NCBI GenBank assembly: GCA_037903355.1 | Contig: JBAJFE010000037.1 | Span: forward strand, 1-64,000 | DNA length: 64,000 bases | Origin: Trichuris trichiura | Lineage: Eukaryota > Nematoda > Enoplea > Trichinellida > Trichuridae | Direction: 5' to 3' | The notes under the pieces: generated by a model | The model's input: the letters and a program-made list of their open reading frames with translations, nothing else | Databases searched by the model: none | What the model was told of the DNA's origin: nothing | Shown: piece by piece, positions 1 through 12,680 of the stretch | Position numbering within the stretch: position 1 is the stretch's first letter | Layout: each line of letters begins with the position of its first letter | Program-made: the position numbers and the translations under genes

Positions 1-1180
1 TCGCTTCTTGAATGTTGGTGAGAAAGCTGATGAGTGAGCAGTCGATGAAAACATGAAATAACAGTTTTGCAGCTAAATGAATCCTCAACTTTGCTACGTT
101 AAATATTTTTAAATCTCAAAATGTGATCAGGTTGGCCATAGCTGAACCTGCGTACTTTTCTTATCGGTATTTGATATTAGTCGCGGTGCATATAGACGAA
201 GAATCTGTAATTCAACGCAAGCTGTCCCATTTCGTATCAAGGTAAGATTGACATTGATAAATGCTGTGCGTCATCCAAGGTTTCGTACGAAATTATTTAG
301 GTAGTAGTCTCGTAGTAGTTAATACTCCGTCTTTCGACCATTGCTAAGTTGTTGCGTAACGTTTCAGCTGAAAAGGCTCGTGGAATTGTTTTTACGATAG
401 TTCTCGTTCTAACTTTCATGAATGTCGCCGAGTTTGGCTATGTTTTGTTTAAAGATTTTAAACTTATCGTACCTTGTAAAAAGATTGTAATTTTTTCTTT
501 TCTTCGTCTAACAGATTGCAATTTCGTGGTTTATTTTTTCGTCGGGCTGATCGGTAACTCTCTATAGAACAACTGTAACAGTGTAAGTACTTATTGCGTA
601 ATTGAAGTACGGAATCTCGATTCCGTAGAAACTTTCATGAAGCGAAGTTTTCAAGAGGGCACAATTCCCCTCTTTAGCGCAAAATAAGTGAGATTTCTTC
701 ATTGCTGTTGGGAACTAACCTAGCTTACTATTATTAGCCGAAAACTGTTCTGATTTTTTGTCTTCATGGTAAAGTTATTCTTCTTGTTGTACTTATGTGT
801 TTAGTTGCTGAAGAAGTACTACTCTTCCTTGAATAGCGCAAAGTAGAATACTTAGGCGCATGGCGGCGTTTCCTTCCGGTGGCATTCGTTTTATTAGTTT
901 TCTTTTCTGGGCTTTCAAGCTTACTCGTCTGTCTTCAGCGACAGTGATGATAGAAATGATTGCAACAGGGTGACTTTCTGTCATCAGTATCGCTGAACAC
1001 GAACGAAGAGTAGAGCACAAAGCTCTGAAAAACGTTTTAATGAAAGGTCGCTACCTTTGTAATACTCTATAATGGAAACATACGAATTCCTTACAAGTTA
1101 CGACGCATTTACCGAGAAGTCAGACAACTTCATCGTGACTCCTTCCTGCGCCAAGGTAGCATTGAGACAAACTGAATGAA
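1..1180. other. Intergenic sequence, no gene recognised
   Basis: I see no open frame with a recognisable domain and no convincing chain of splice sites. A splice-donor-like GGTAAG occurs at 241 on the plus strand but no partner exon could be made out. Confidence 0.5.
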
Positions 1181-1189
1181 AAATTTCAT

Positions 1190-1720
1190 CCCGACCAATG
1201 CAATTGGATACGTGCGCTCAACTTTCAGTGGAGATACAAAATCTCAGCGCAAAGCTGTTCTCACGTTAAAGTAAGCTTCCGCCAAACTAAATCTAAAACC
1301 ATTGGGACGCGAAGCCATGAAATTTCGCTGCAAAGGTGATTTCGCATCAAAACGAGGCGACCTCAAACTTTTTGCAGCGTAAACCTTGACACGAAGCTTA
1401 TCTGCGCGTCAAAATGATCAGTTGTCAAAACAAAGCTGGCGTCAAACTTTTGGCGGGGGTCCCTCTACAGGCGAGGTCAAAATATCCCTGCGTTAAAATG
1501 GGCTCGCTTGAAATAAGTTGCGCGTCAAATATTTAGCGTGGTACACTTTGACGCGAAGCATCTCCGCGTCAAACTGTTCCTGTGGCAAAACGAGGCTTGT
1601 GTCAAACTTTCTCCGGAGTTCATCTTGACACGAAGTCAAAATATCCCTACGTCGGAATGGGCTAGCGTCATCAAGTTATAGGTTTGGCTTGTGGCGCTGT
1701 TCTGCGAAAACCGTTCTTGT
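1190..1720. repeat. Degenerate short repeats built on a GCGTCAAA word
   Basis: The words gcgtcaaa and acgcgaagc recur every few tens of bases with many substitutions, for example around 1410, 1495, 1550, 1570 and 1600. No constant unit length could be fixed by eye. The block runs directly into the ~460-bp array that follows. Confidence 0.4.
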
Positions 1721-4700
1721 AAGCCTTGGGCGCGCAGGGACGAAGTAGTTTACTTAGCGAGTATTATGTTCCTGTGCTTATGGAGAGCAAGATTCGGATT
1801 TTTCGTGGATCGTTTGAGCAATGAGAGGCTGGAAATATGAAAAACTTATCTTTTTTTATTCTTCATACAGTAATTGAAGGAAAAGCAGGTAGAGATATTT
1901 TCAAAAATAATCGCCAGCCGTCCGACGCGCGCGGAGAAGTACTTTATCTCCGAGACGGCTACAGGAGAGCTAAAATGTTTCTCCTGAATGGGAAACGAAA
2001 GGCCCAGCGAGAGCGGCCTGCTTTTCAGAGCGATCGCTTTCCCTTTCGATGCGATATGGAAAGTAGCGCCAGAAGCATAATCCTACAATGTTCTAGTTTT
2101 AGACAGCTGTGTTGGTTTCCGTACGAGTCCTCGACGCCATTATATCTGTTGATAGCCGTGATCGTCTAAAGTTGCTCTTCTAAAGCCTGGAGGCACCTAG
2201 AAGACGTAGTTTAACTGGCGAATAGTATGCGCCTATAGCTACGCAGAGCCAAATTCCTAGTTTTCAGAGGTCGAGCAAGGAACGGAAAGCCGAAAATATG
2301 AAAAACTTCTCTTTTTACATTTTTCGTACAGTAGCTGAACGAAAAGCAGGTAGCGGTAGTTTCGAAAATACTCACAGGCCGTCCCCTGCGCGTTGGAGAA
2401 ATCTTTTGTCGGCGAGACGGCTACAGTGGACCTGTAATGATCCTGCGGAATGGGAACGGAAGTGCCAGCCGATAACGAGGCTGTTTTTCTGCGCGATGGT
2501 TTCATTTGAAACCAAACAGAGAGCAGCGGGCAGAAAAGTATTCCTGCATCATTCCTTTTTTTAATAGCTACGTTGGGTAGCGTAAGAACTTTGGAAGGTA
2601 TAAGTTTTGTTTGTTCTCCTGGCTGTGTTCGACGGAAGCCGCTCTTCTATACATTCAGCGCTCATGGAGGAAATACTTTAGCTAGCAAATATTACGCCGC
2701 TATACTTATGGAGAGCAATGTTGAAATTTTTCGTCGCTCGTTTGGACAATCCGCGGCCGAAAATAAGAGATAGTTCTTTTTTTGCATTCTTCGTACAGTA
2801 GGTGAACGAAACGCAGGTACCGATATTTTCAACAATACTCGCAGGCTGTCCGCTGCGCGCCGGATACCTCCTTCGTCCGTGAAAGAACCGTAGAACCGTT
2901 TTGATGCTCCTCCCGGGTGGGAGCAGGAGCACTGAACACCGGAACTCATCCTGTTTTTGCTCGTGATCCCATCATCCGAGCAGAAATGGAAAGTGGCGGT
3001 AGAAACCAAATCTTGCACCGTACTAGCTTTTATACAGCTATGTTGAGTCGCGTACGAATTTTAGAAGCTGTTAGACCTCCTGATGACAGTGTTTGACTGA
3101 AGTCGTTCTTCTATGCCCTGTGGGCACGTTAATGAAGTAGTTTTACTGCCGAATATTATGCTTGTATATCTACGCAGAGCCATATTCTTGTTTTTCGGAG
3201 CTCGTCTGTGCAACGGAAAACCGGAAATATGAAAAACTTCTCTTTTTACATGTGGTGTACAGTTGATGAACGAAAAGCAGGTACCAGTATTTTCAACATA
3301 CTAATTAGCCGTCGCATGCGCGCCGGAAAAGTTTTTTGTGAGCGATAGGGCTGTAGTAGCGCTTTAGTTTTCTTGCGGAGTGGGATTTGATACGCGGACC
3401 GATAGGGAGCCTGTTTTTCTGCGCGATGGCTTATTTGAAACGAAATCGAAAGGAGTGTTCAAAAACGTGTTCGGTGCATCGTCCTTGCTGTTAGATTGAT
3501 GCTCTGGGCCGGATAGAGACTTTGGAAGCTGTAAGTTTCGTTTGTCGCGGTGATCGACAAAAGGCGCTCTTCTATACACTTGTCGCGCATGGACGAAGAA
3601 CTTTACGTAGCGAGTATTATGTTCTTATACTGATGCAGGGCAGCACTCGGATTTTTCGAGCCACGGGAGGCTAGAAATAAGAGAAATTATACGTTCTTCA
3701 TACAGTAGGTGAACGAAAAGCAGGTAAAATATTTTTCAAAAGTACTCTTAAGCCTTCCTCTGCGCGCCGACTAGTTTTTTGTGTGCGATGGCGCTTCAGT
3801 AGCGTAGTACCAGTTCTCTGTTATGGGAACGGAAACGCAGAACTATAATGAGCCCGTTTTTCTGCGCGATGACTTCATTTGAATCCATACCTAACGCAGC
3901 CCGCATAAACGTATTCCTGCATTATTCTGGCTTCTGAAAGCTATAGATTTTAGTTGTGGCGGTGTTCGACCAAAACCACTCTTGTGTAGCCTGGGCGCGC
4001 ACGGACAAAGTAGTTGAAGTAGCTGATATCATAGCCCCATACTTATAGAGAGCATAGTTCGGACTTTTCCAAGATCGTTTGGGCTACGGGATGCTGTAGA
4101 TATGAAAAAATTCTGTTTTTACATTCTTCGTACAGTAGGTTAAAGATAAGAAGGGATTAGTATTTTCAAAAATAGTCACTAACTGTCTAGCTCTCGCAGG
4201 AGAACGGTTTTATTTTTGAGGCGGCTACAGACGCGCCGAAACGCGTCTGCGAAAAAGATAAGGAAAGGCTGAGCGACGACGAAGCAGATTTTTGCGCCAT
4301 CACTTCATCCGAAACGAAATGGAAAGTTGCGGGCACAATCGTATTCCTTAACGCAGATGGCTGTGCTGGCCCACTATGCAGCTTTGGAATCTGCAGATTG
4401 TCTTGATTGTGGTGTTTCAATGGAGCCGCACTTGTATATTCTGAGGGGCGCATGCGAGAACTTTTAACTAGCTGATATAGTGCCCCTATACTTACGGTTA
4501 GTGTCATTCCGATTTTTCAGTGCTCATACGAGCAACGGACAGCTCGAAATGTGATAAAATGCTAGTTTTTGGATACATGGTACAGTAGGTAAAGAAAAAG
4601 CAGGTACCACTAATTTCAAAAATACTGATGAAGCCTCCGGAGCGCGTGGACAAGTTCTTTGTCTGCGAGGGGGCTTCGGGAAGCCGCGAGAAACGGTATC

Positions 4701-4760
4701 GTGTCAGAAAAACGTGCGCCAAACAGACACGTGACGTCTTTTCACTTTTGCGTCAAAAGA
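1720..4760. repeat. Diverged tandem array, ~460-bp unit, about seven copies
   Basis: A marker segment (tatgaaaaacttctcttttt, then cgtacagtaggtgaacgaaa and an agcaggtac word) recurs near 1837, 2298, 2768, 3229, 3676, 4101 and 4550, giving spacings of about 461, 470, 461, 447, 425 and 449 bases. Other blocks keep their order inside each unit: cgcgccgga, gagacggct and a ctgtttttctgcgcgatgg stretch. Copies are strongly diverged and the short open frames inside them are not conserved between units, so I read this as old non-coding satellite-like DNA. Confidence 0.75.
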
Positions 4761-6690
4761 AGGCACGTCAAACTGAGACGTCATATTTTAACTGTGCGTA
4801 AATTTGTTTCATTTGGAAAAAAAGGTGTATGTTGACTGCAGCTGAATGTGAGATTTGCGTGAAAGGAAGGCGAGTCAGTCTGACTTGAAAGGCTATTTCG
4901 TCGTCGTCGGGATATTTTTATGTATTTGCAGCTAAACGTGAAAAGTAACGCACGTAAACGGTATGACGTGAATTAATTATAGAAGAGAATGATAGATTTC
5001 TTTCAGTTTTAGATTTAAAGTAAATGTTTTCAGAAAAGTGGGTATTGCGAATTGTTTTCCAGTTTCAAAAGTGCTCGTCGTTTAAGCTCTCTTTAAACAG
5101 GTTGAAGTTGCCGGTGTATAAAAGGTATGAGTAGAGAAGCAAACAGATAAAGCGAACAACTGTGTTGTTTGCTCGAATATTTAAGAATACAGTAAAATTG
5201 AGGTAAAGAAAGAACAAAAGAATAATGAAAGAAACGCAAATGAATACAATTCATAGTGGCAAGCGGACAAGAATAAAGCGATGGAACAGGAAAGCCGTAG
5301 AAAGCAGGATGATATAAAAGACGGAAAGGAAGCATAGAAGGCACCAAGAAAAAGATGAGAAAGAAGAAAAGAAACGACGAAGGACTATTAAAGAAGAAGG
5401 AAAGGAATAAGGTAGAAAAATTCGAACAAAGGGGAAGAGAAAGAAGGAAGAAAAAATTATCGAAGACAATTTTGTGCCAACATAGAGCACACCACACTAC
5501 CTACAAACTTTAACGGCTTTAACCAGAGTTTAAACGATGGCCAAATCAGAAACTGGAAAATAATTGACATTTCAACAAACTTTCACCAGTTAATTCCCAC
5601 CTACAATGGATAGCTGTGAATATAAATCCTTTACGATAAAAACCCTTGAACCGTGATTCTATTTTATTGTGAACATAACGTTTATGTAAAAGCACAGCCT
5701 ATATTCGGAGATGTAATTATTGTTCCTAATATTTTCTTATTAAGTTGAGATTTAAGGTTTATCGCACCATGTCGAAGGTCCTTTGAATCAGCGTTGATGG
5801 CGAGCAACAATCCGCCCTGAAAGCTCTACTTGGTAAGAAAAGATGAGAAAACAATACGTCGTATCTTTTTGAATAGTACAATAATGGAGTAATGCACGCA
5901 GTTATTTGGAAGTTTTTCATGTGTTATGTAGTTTGCCCGGAAAACCAGCCTAAATTTATTTTTCTTTTTCAATGACGATTGATAGTTGCCCATGAAACCG
6001 ACCGTTCACGAAATCTACCGCAAGTTTGTCATTCAAATTCCTAAGGATAATAAGTGAAGTATACCCAACATGAAAACGGATACGCCCGTGAAAACCAGTA
6101 ATTTAGTTCCCCATTAAAGACGGAACATCAAAAAGTAAATTTGTTTTAAGAACAAAGCCTCTTTCAGTTCTTTTATCAGTTGCCATGGATTTTAAGGTTG
6201 TAAAATGCTGTATGCACTGCAGTCAGTCTCTCTGTTCATCACACTTTTTCAGAGTAAATTTGAAATACTGTAGATTCTAATTGACGGAAAAGAGTATTAT
6301 TTTTTCTTTTTCTCGATAAACTTATTCTTCTTTTCCTTTTCCTATCGCTTACTGAAGAAATTAGGCAACTTTTAAGTGAACGTTATCAGACTAAGCATTT
6401 ATGAATTCGTTAAAATCATATCTTTTTAAAGGAATAATCATATTTCAAAACGTTCTTTGCTCCCAATGTTTATACAATCAGAGTAAATATCATTCTAACT
6501 GAGTAAATACGATCGTTCTTCAAGGTCAACGAAATAGGTTATCAGTTCATTATATCAGCCAGAGGGAAGAAATTGTTTGAGCATTTGTTTGCTTTAATCG
6601 TATAGTAGTCAGTGCTAATGTTTGCACTTGTAAGATGTAGCTTAACCTCTTATACGCTGAAACGATAAAATTCTATACTTACAAGCAATG
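4760..6690. other. Intergenic sequence with a purine-rich tract
   Basis: No gene recognised. Bases 5100-5480 are strongly A/G-biased on the plus strand (runs such as gaaagaaggaagaaaaa), which creates long artificial Leu/Phe/Ser-rich frames on the minus strand. Confidence 0.5.
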
Positions 6691-7039
6691 TGTCAATAGT
6701 AAGTGGGTTATTGAAACGACCTTTTATCAGGTCAATCAGTGATTTGCATACCACTAAAGTATTGTGGCCGAGACCTAGACGCTCAAAATCAGTGTTCGCT
6801 CGTTCCGACTTGCAGAGCAGTTGCTCCTATGCGACTACTGCTGATCGCTGCTCGTTCATTCCAGTGGTAAATGCTGCCGGTTGGAGGATCCATTTGGAAA
6901 AGACCAGTCGCTGGACAGGACGACAGGATGACGGTGCCATATGGAAATGATGGACAAACCAGTTCAATGTTGCAATGAAAGATGGTGAGTCTTTTAGTCT
7001 TAAACATCGTTCATTTTTTTCTACTTTTAGAGATTCGAT

Positions 7040-7310
7040 GATGACCATTGGAAATTCGTGAAAAGGATCGAGCAGAGAAAACTGTCAAGATCGTAAAGTC
7101 GACCAAGGAAGTGGACGAGAAAAAGCAAAGGACGACAGCTCAAAAGGGGACGACAATTTCAAACCGAGAGGAGCATTGGAGATTCGCGAAAAGGATCGAG
7201 GAGAAAAAATTTTCCGGACAGCCAATCGTCTAATCGACCAAAAAAGAAGACGAAAGAGAAGGAAAGGACGACTGCTCAAAACAGAGGACGAAGAAAAGAC
7301 GCTCGCCAGT
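7040..7310. repeat. Tandem duplication, unit about 127 bp
   Basis: The segment beginning attggaaattcgtgaaaagg at 7047 is repeated in altered form from 7174 (attggagattcgcgaaaagg). Both copies end in a cgacagctcaaaa-like stretch. The plus-strand frame across it is Lys/Glu-rich, has no recognisable domain and is interrupted, so I do not call it a gene. Confidence 0.65.
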
Positions 7311-7564
7311 TCATGTTGACTAATTTTTAGAGTGAGAAATTTGTCGTTTTTTGCTTATGTTGATTTTTGCAATATTTTAGGTTGAAAAAAGAAAACAGCT
7401 GGAAAAAAAACTTGGAAATTTTGGGTCGCTGTTCATCCGTCTGATCAATCAGTCAATATTGTCATACCTGTGGCAGAGAGGACTCGCTCGTTTGGTATTG
7501 TCTGTCTTCTGCTGACGTCAATTGACAATAAAGTTTTTAGAGTCGACCGATGTCCGTCTGTTTC

Positions 7565-7815
7565 CTAAGCGCATTCCAAAGACGAAGATATTTCTGTGGA
7601 GAAGAAATGGATTGGTCTTCAACTTCAGCACATATCATTGCTGAGATTTTTCTCAGCAACTCAATTCATTCCTTCATTCATCCATTCAATTCAAGCGCAT
7701 TTCAAAGACGAAGACACTTCTGTGGAGAAGAAATGGATTGGTCTTCAACTTCAACACATATCATTGCTGAGATTTTTCTCAGCAACTCAATTCATTCCTT
7801 CATCATCTCTGACAG
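7565..7815. repeat. Tandem duplication, unit about 126 bp
   Basis: The block starting aagcgcattccaaagacgaag near 7567 is repeated almost unchanged from 7693, down to a shared cagcaactcaattcattcc end. Unit length is close to the 127 bp of the neighbouring duplication at 7040-7310, although the sequences differ. Confidence 0.8.
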
Positions 7816-8080
7816 AGCAGATCATATCCTGGTGTTGGGTATGAATCTCTCTGTTTTATGATGTGATGTTTTCACATCGAGAATTTTTTGTCATACTTCG
7901 CTCTTCAGCATCGTCTCCTGTTCGAAGACATGGTCTGGAATCATCTTATGGATCGCGCTCTCAGCTGATCGCGTCTCGTGATCATCATTCTCTCATCTCG
8001 TCTCATATCTTCTCTCCTCTGAGCTGATGAGCTGTTTCTCTCATCATGTTCAGTTCTTTTCACTCAGTCTTTCATTCTCA

Positions 8081-8103
8081 GTCTCTCTCTCTCTCTCTCT
8101 CTC
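8081..8103. repeat. (CT)n microsatellite
   Basis: A run of about eleven CT dinucleotides. Confidence 0.9.
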
Positions 8104-8364
8104 CTGGTTCATTTTCTGGGAGGGGGGTTGTCTTCGGCCAGGTTCTTTCGGTCCGATTGGTGGATCCGATTCCTGGTATTAGCACGGATCGGGAATCCGC
8201 TCCTGTATTCGAGTGTATTATGCCGGCATCCGGCGCGTTTTTTAAGTCTTTGTTTACTTAGTGGTTTTTTTGAGCAACCTTCTTCCCCCTGGTGTGATTT
8301 TTTTGATCACGTGGTTCCTTCCCCATTACCACGTTTCGAGTGACATTGCGAGTGACAACCTCTC

Positions 8365-9010
8365 ATGCGGTTATTTCTGAGATGGATGGATGAGTCATAC
8401 CCCCTCGTGCGATCATTCTGACATGCAAATTTTGGGAGTACCCCCTCATGCACTGATTTTGACATGCATTTTTGGGGGTACTCCCCTCATGCAGTGATTT
8501 TGACATGCAGATTAGAGTATTTCCCCCATGCGATGATTTTGACATGCAATTTTGAGGGTACCCTCCGCATGCGGTGATTTTGACATGCAATTTTGAGGGT
8601 ACCCTCCGCATGCGGTGATTTTGCACCCTCCGCATGCGATGATTTTGCAATTTTGAGGGTACCCTCCGCATGCGATCATTCTGATTTTGACATGCAATTT
8701 TGAGGGTACCCTCCGCATGCGATGCGATGATTTTGACATGCAATTTTGAGGGTACCCTCCGCATGCGGTGATTTTGACATGCAATTTTGAGGGTACATGC
8801 GATGATTTTGACATGCAGTTTTGAGGATATCCCCTCATGCTGTGGTTCTCACATGCAATTTTGAGATTACCCTCCGCATGCGATGATTTTGACATGATCT
8901 ACAGGGGTACTCTCGCATGCGATGACTTTGTCAAGCGGTTCGAGAGTACCCCCTGATGCAATGACTTCGACATGCACTTTTCAGTGATCTCCAGCATGCA
9001 ATGTGTTGGA
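8365..9010. repeat. 41-bp minisatellite/satellite array with palindromic words
   Basis: A unit of about 41 bp repeats around 15 times, best preserved between 8540 and 8800, where gacatgcaat recurs at 8541 and 8582. Each good unit contains gcatgc, gatgattttgacatgcaatt and the perfect 12-bp palindrome gagggtaccctc. Some units are truncated, for example one of about 20 bp near 8620. Open frames here (repeats of ACGGYPQNCMSK type) follow from the unit not containing stops in some frames and are not taken as genes. Confidence 0.9.
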
Positions 9011-9525
9011 TGCTACTATTTGTGTGACATCCTCATGAGATGATTTTATGGACTTGCACAGTGACTCCTTTTCATGCAATGACTATGTTAGCGATGACAA
9101 TTTTCTCGCTGGATTATCATACTGTCAGCACGGTCCTTTCATGCAAGAACATTTACGCTCGTAGGAGATGTACCCTCTACGTGAAGGCAACATGCCAGTG
9201 CCAGAACATCCATCAGCACAGGGGTTATACACTCCATGCCGATCTAACATGTATGCTTCAATTCCAATCATACATCTAGGAATCATACCCACTACTAGAC
9301 CGCTGTACGTTATAGGACTCCATTAGATATTTTAGACCCATGGAAGCGACATTCATACTTCGCATGCAGGTATATAGGTACCAGAGGAACGGTATGGCTC
9401 CATGGGTTACAAGCAAGTGGTACAACTCCTACTCTCAGGTGTTGTACTTTTTAAGAATGGGCAACATGCGGTCCATTTCCATCAGAGAAGGTACGGTATA
9501 GTATCCCCATTTCAGAGCAAAATAT
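9010..9525. other. Intergenic sequence
   Basis: Decayed continuation of the 41-bp array for roughly 100 bases, then sequence without recognisable features. Confidence 0.4.
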
Positions 9526-9577
9526 GTTTCATGAAGGTCCATAGGTCCATTGGTCAGTGTGAGGATGACAGAAGCTG

Positions 9578-9874
9578 CTAAAATTGCTGTGGATGTCTTG
9601 TGGTTTTAAACTTTCTTTTCTTTTCAACAGCTCTGTACATTCCAAGTCTGTCGCATGTTGCCCTGTCGCGCTTGTCGTTGATCTTGAGGCTTTTTGTTGT
9701 TTTTGTGACAGTAGTCCTTCCATTCTTGTGCTTGTCGCTGCTGCTTTCTTCCGCTAGCATTGCATAATCTTGCTTGAGCTCTTCAATTCCCATTAAATTG
9801 TTTTTTAACTTTTCAATTCGTGACTTTTCCATTTGCTTCTTTCGGCACACCTTGCACTTTTTATCCTTTCTCAA
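9578..9874 (-). CDS. Possible exon, Lys/Arg-rich protein of unknown function
   Basis: An open minus-strand frame of about 98 codons encodes a basic, hydrophilic sequence with a CKVCRKKQ start, suggestive of half a zinc-binding site, followed by a likely helical EKLKNNLMGIEELKQDYAML segment. No start methionine lies in the frame; an acceptor-like gcagcag lies just upstream (near 9893), so it would be an internal or last exon. An upstream open piece starting with ATG near 10063 could not be joined in phase. Composition is coding-like but there is no domain match that I recognise, so it may be chance. Confidence 0.25.
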   Translation of the reverse strand: MRKDKKCKVCRKKQMEKSRIEKLKNNLMGIEELKQDYAMLAEESSSDKHKNGRTTVTKTTKSLKINDKRDRATCDRLGMYRAVEKKRKFKTTRHPQQF

Positions 9875-10409
9875 AATAATCTCTGCTGCTCACAATTGGC
9901 CAACCGAGTTTGCATACAGTTCACATATTTTTTGTCATCACCTTTGCTCCGATTGTGCCAAATGAGCGGTCATTTTCAGACTTTGCTTTCCTTGTAATCG
10001 CGTCCGTGACAAACGATTTGTGGATTGTGTCTTTGTGAACATATAACACCATTTGTTAACCATTGCAGACAATTTTAACCATTGTAAACTTCGCAACTTC
10101 TACACCGTACCTCCTCTAATGAAAACCTACAAGCCCATAACCAGAATCCAACGGTCAAACGAGAGAACAATACTATCCCATACATTTGAAATTATATACG
10201 AGCACAACGCGACACATTCAAACCTATATCATGCCATGATGTAATACATGAGGATGTCACACAAATAGATATATGAGATCACTGTCATGCAATTAATACA
10301 TGTGTGAGAATTCAATGTTATTAACACTCCCGGCATGCAAACATCAATTCTTACCAATGGAACAGAATGTCGTGTAGTTCTTCTTATAGGTTCTGACTTT
10401 CGGCTGAAA

Positions 10410-10480
10410 CTGGATGCCCTACCAACGTATGGATGGGCGGTTATTAGTTCAAAACGGGACAAAACTTTGCCAAGACATCG
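10410..10480. mobile_element. Fragment of a fold-back MITE terminus
   Basis: The words ccaacgtatggatgggcgg and ttattag match the terminal inverted repeat of the complete elements at 15.2 and 15.8 kb. Only one terminus is seen here, so it is a remnant or solo end. Confidence 0.5.
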
Positions 10481-10549
10481 AGAACAATGCACACTGCTTT
10501 GGGTCACTTTTACTTTGGCATTTCACCCGAAGGACCTCCCAAAAATTCT

Positions 10550-11746
10550 TTATTTCATTATCCAATTCAGCATGCAAAACATAGAATGCAATAGTATCAC
10601 AGTGAAATACACTACAACAACTGCAATGTTGTTTTCGCCTAAAAATAATTCATCATCTATCCGTGCAACAAAAGCTATTTTTTTGTAACAATTTAAAAGA
10701 CAGCTTACCGCAGACTATGCCTTTATCACACACAATATATGTGACCAGTAGAAATGCCAAGCTTGTCTCAGCTAACGATCGGTCTTTTTCAAATGGTACT
10801 TACCAAATCATCGTCAACTGATTCATTTCTTTGTGTCCATTGTGGTGAATTCTAACACCTTGAATTCATGCCAGATTTCATCAGCTTTTTACTCATCGCT
10901 TCCTTTGCCATCACCAATTTCCGTTCGCTTACTCTAAAACGTCAGTTTGTCAACTTTTATTCACCATGACAGAACTAATTAACTTATATACTTACCAATG
11001 TAGAAGGACTATGACAATCATGATTGTACCAATGATATACCATTCTCCATATGATATTATTAGTCACAGTTTCAAGACGACCTAACATTATGCAAATCAG
11101 CAGCAGCTACTAACGGCCGTTATCTGACCTCTGATGTAACAAAGATAAGGCAAAACGCTTACTTTAGCCCGGTCAATGTACGATTTGACCTGATTTTCCT
11201 GTTTGCATTCCATCCGAGTAGCTTCTTCGATGCAAACTAACAGACCTCTTTGGCTCTATTACTTTTCCTTTCTGTTTGAACAGCGAATTTGACCTGTTTT
11301 CATTGTTTACAAATGTTCGCTTCAGTTCCCTCCGGCAAGATTATCTGAAACTTTACTTTTAGTTTACTCAAAACGAAAAAATTTTTCATTCTTACCTTTT
11401 ATGAAGCGTCATTTTTCCATTTGCATTTGTTTCCAATCCTGAAATACACTTACTACACAATATGAACGTTTCTTACCAAATCCATTTAGGAGGAAGCAAT
11501 TTCTTTTTAACATGTTGTGACCATTCCTTCGTTTCATAATGCTAAACTGAAACAATAACGTTTCAAATTTATCGTTCATACCTATTCGTTTCTTTTTGAC
11601 TTCTTTTCGCTATCCATTTAGTTATTCTGGCGTATGCGAGAGCAACAAACATTTCACCTGCAAATGAAATTTTTTAAATTCAACTTACCTTGTCTACAAC
11701 AATTGCTAGACAGGCCAACGTCTCCAAAATGTCGGTTGCTGTTAAC
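10550..11746 (-). CDS. Highly spliced gene, probable multi-pass membrane protein of unknown family (5' end not found)
   Basis: Between 10.7 and 11.7 kb the minus strand has six GGTAAG donors where about 0.25 is expected by chance. A phase-consistent chain of small exons can be read: 11689-11746, 11582-11657, 11477-11541, 11396-11438, 11311-11329, 11163-11255, 10996-11106, 10893-10933, 10804-10851, 10709-10761, 10550-10638 (696 bases including the stop). The product starts mid-protein, is basic in its first half, and has hydrophobic segments LLLICIML, CLAFLLVTYIVC and, at the C terminus, IAVVVVYFTVILLHSMFCML ending in NWIMK. The 19-base exon is doubtful: without it the frame stops after TLHKR, so this could be two genes or a decayed one. 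An open frame of 102 codons from 12068 to 11760 may belong upstream. Function unknown. Confidence 0.45.
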
Positions 11747-12416
11747 CTGAAAGCGACTATTAAATTTCATTTGCATTAGAATCAAACGTAAAGAGCTCAA
11801 GGTTTTTCCGGCTGTAAGTGCATTTTGCCGTCAACCTATACTCTTTTTCCGGATATGCCACCGGCTGAGAGATCACACTTTTATAGAACAATTCAAATTT
11901 TTTATTTGTAACAAATTGCACTTTCGAACAAAGGGAAAAGCGAAACTTTTGAGGGAAATCAATTCCGAAAGGAGCAAACGAAAATACGACAACGGTATAA
12001 TACTTCGATACGACAACACAAGTATTCTCAATCTCAAACCCACTATTATTGTCTCTCCTACCCGACAAATGGGAAGGTCAGCGGGAGCTCAGAAGGGAAA
12101 ACTGATGGATACCACAAGCTAAAACCTCTCCCGCGCATACTCACTTACTGCCTTACCTATTTTCCCGTCAGGAAGTTGTCACCCTTCAAGAACCCTACGC
12201 TGTCCAGCTCCAGGGTCATTTTCGCGCACACAGACCGGAACAGGACAGCACTTCCTACCACATCCCGCTACTTATTCCCACTACCTTGTTTTCTACATGG
12301 GGGTTCGTCGCCGCGGTCTTTGCACTCAGTTCAGTGTCCACTGTCCAGCGCCCATTGACTATTGTCCGCTTTCCAGGTCCACTGTTCCTACTTCTCACAC
12401 TGGGGACGCACGGCAG

Positions 12417-12600
12417 TCGACATGCGTCAGACGGCACTCGACATGCTACTCACGCCATACTACATGCTACTCACGACACACGACATGCGACTCACGACAC
12501 ACGACATGCGACAGACGACACACGACATGCGACTGTCACATGTGACATGCGGCACATGTGACAAATGACAAGCGTGACATGTGACATGCAGATGATGCAA
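12417..12600. repeat. Tandem repeat with 21-bp period
   Basis: The word cgacatgcga recurs at 12481, 12502 and 12523, embedded in cacgacacacgacatgcgac. Decayed copies extend on both sides and end in a tcacatgtgacatgc stretch. Confidence 0.8.
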
Positions 12601-12648
12601 TATTGTCGTTGTTTACTAATCTCAACGGATAGCGCCGCACCCCGCCAC

Positions 12649-12680
12649 CCCCCTTTTTTTTTGGGGGGGGCGGGGGGGCA
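12649..12680. repeat. C-run, T-run, G-run homopolymer cluster
   Basis: About 5 C, then 10 T, then two runs of 7 G separated by a C, in direct succession. Such runs are error-prone in sequencing and the exact lengths should not be trusted. Confidence 0.8.

Noticed and set aside
5093..5497. 134-codon Leu/Phe/Ser-rich minus-strand frame resembling a membrane protein
   Set aside because: Created by the purine-rich tract; low complexity and overlapping open frames.
7550..7861. 103-codon frame with an internal repeat (RRRHFCGEEMDWSSTS)
   Set aside because: The repeat is a DNA duplication of 126 bp, open in two frames, with no splice signals or domain.
8363..8895. Two overlapping minus-strand frames of 127-133 codons with repeated ACGGYPQNCMSK
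   Set aside because: Product of the 41-bp satellite, open in two frames; unit insertions and deletions break any single frame.
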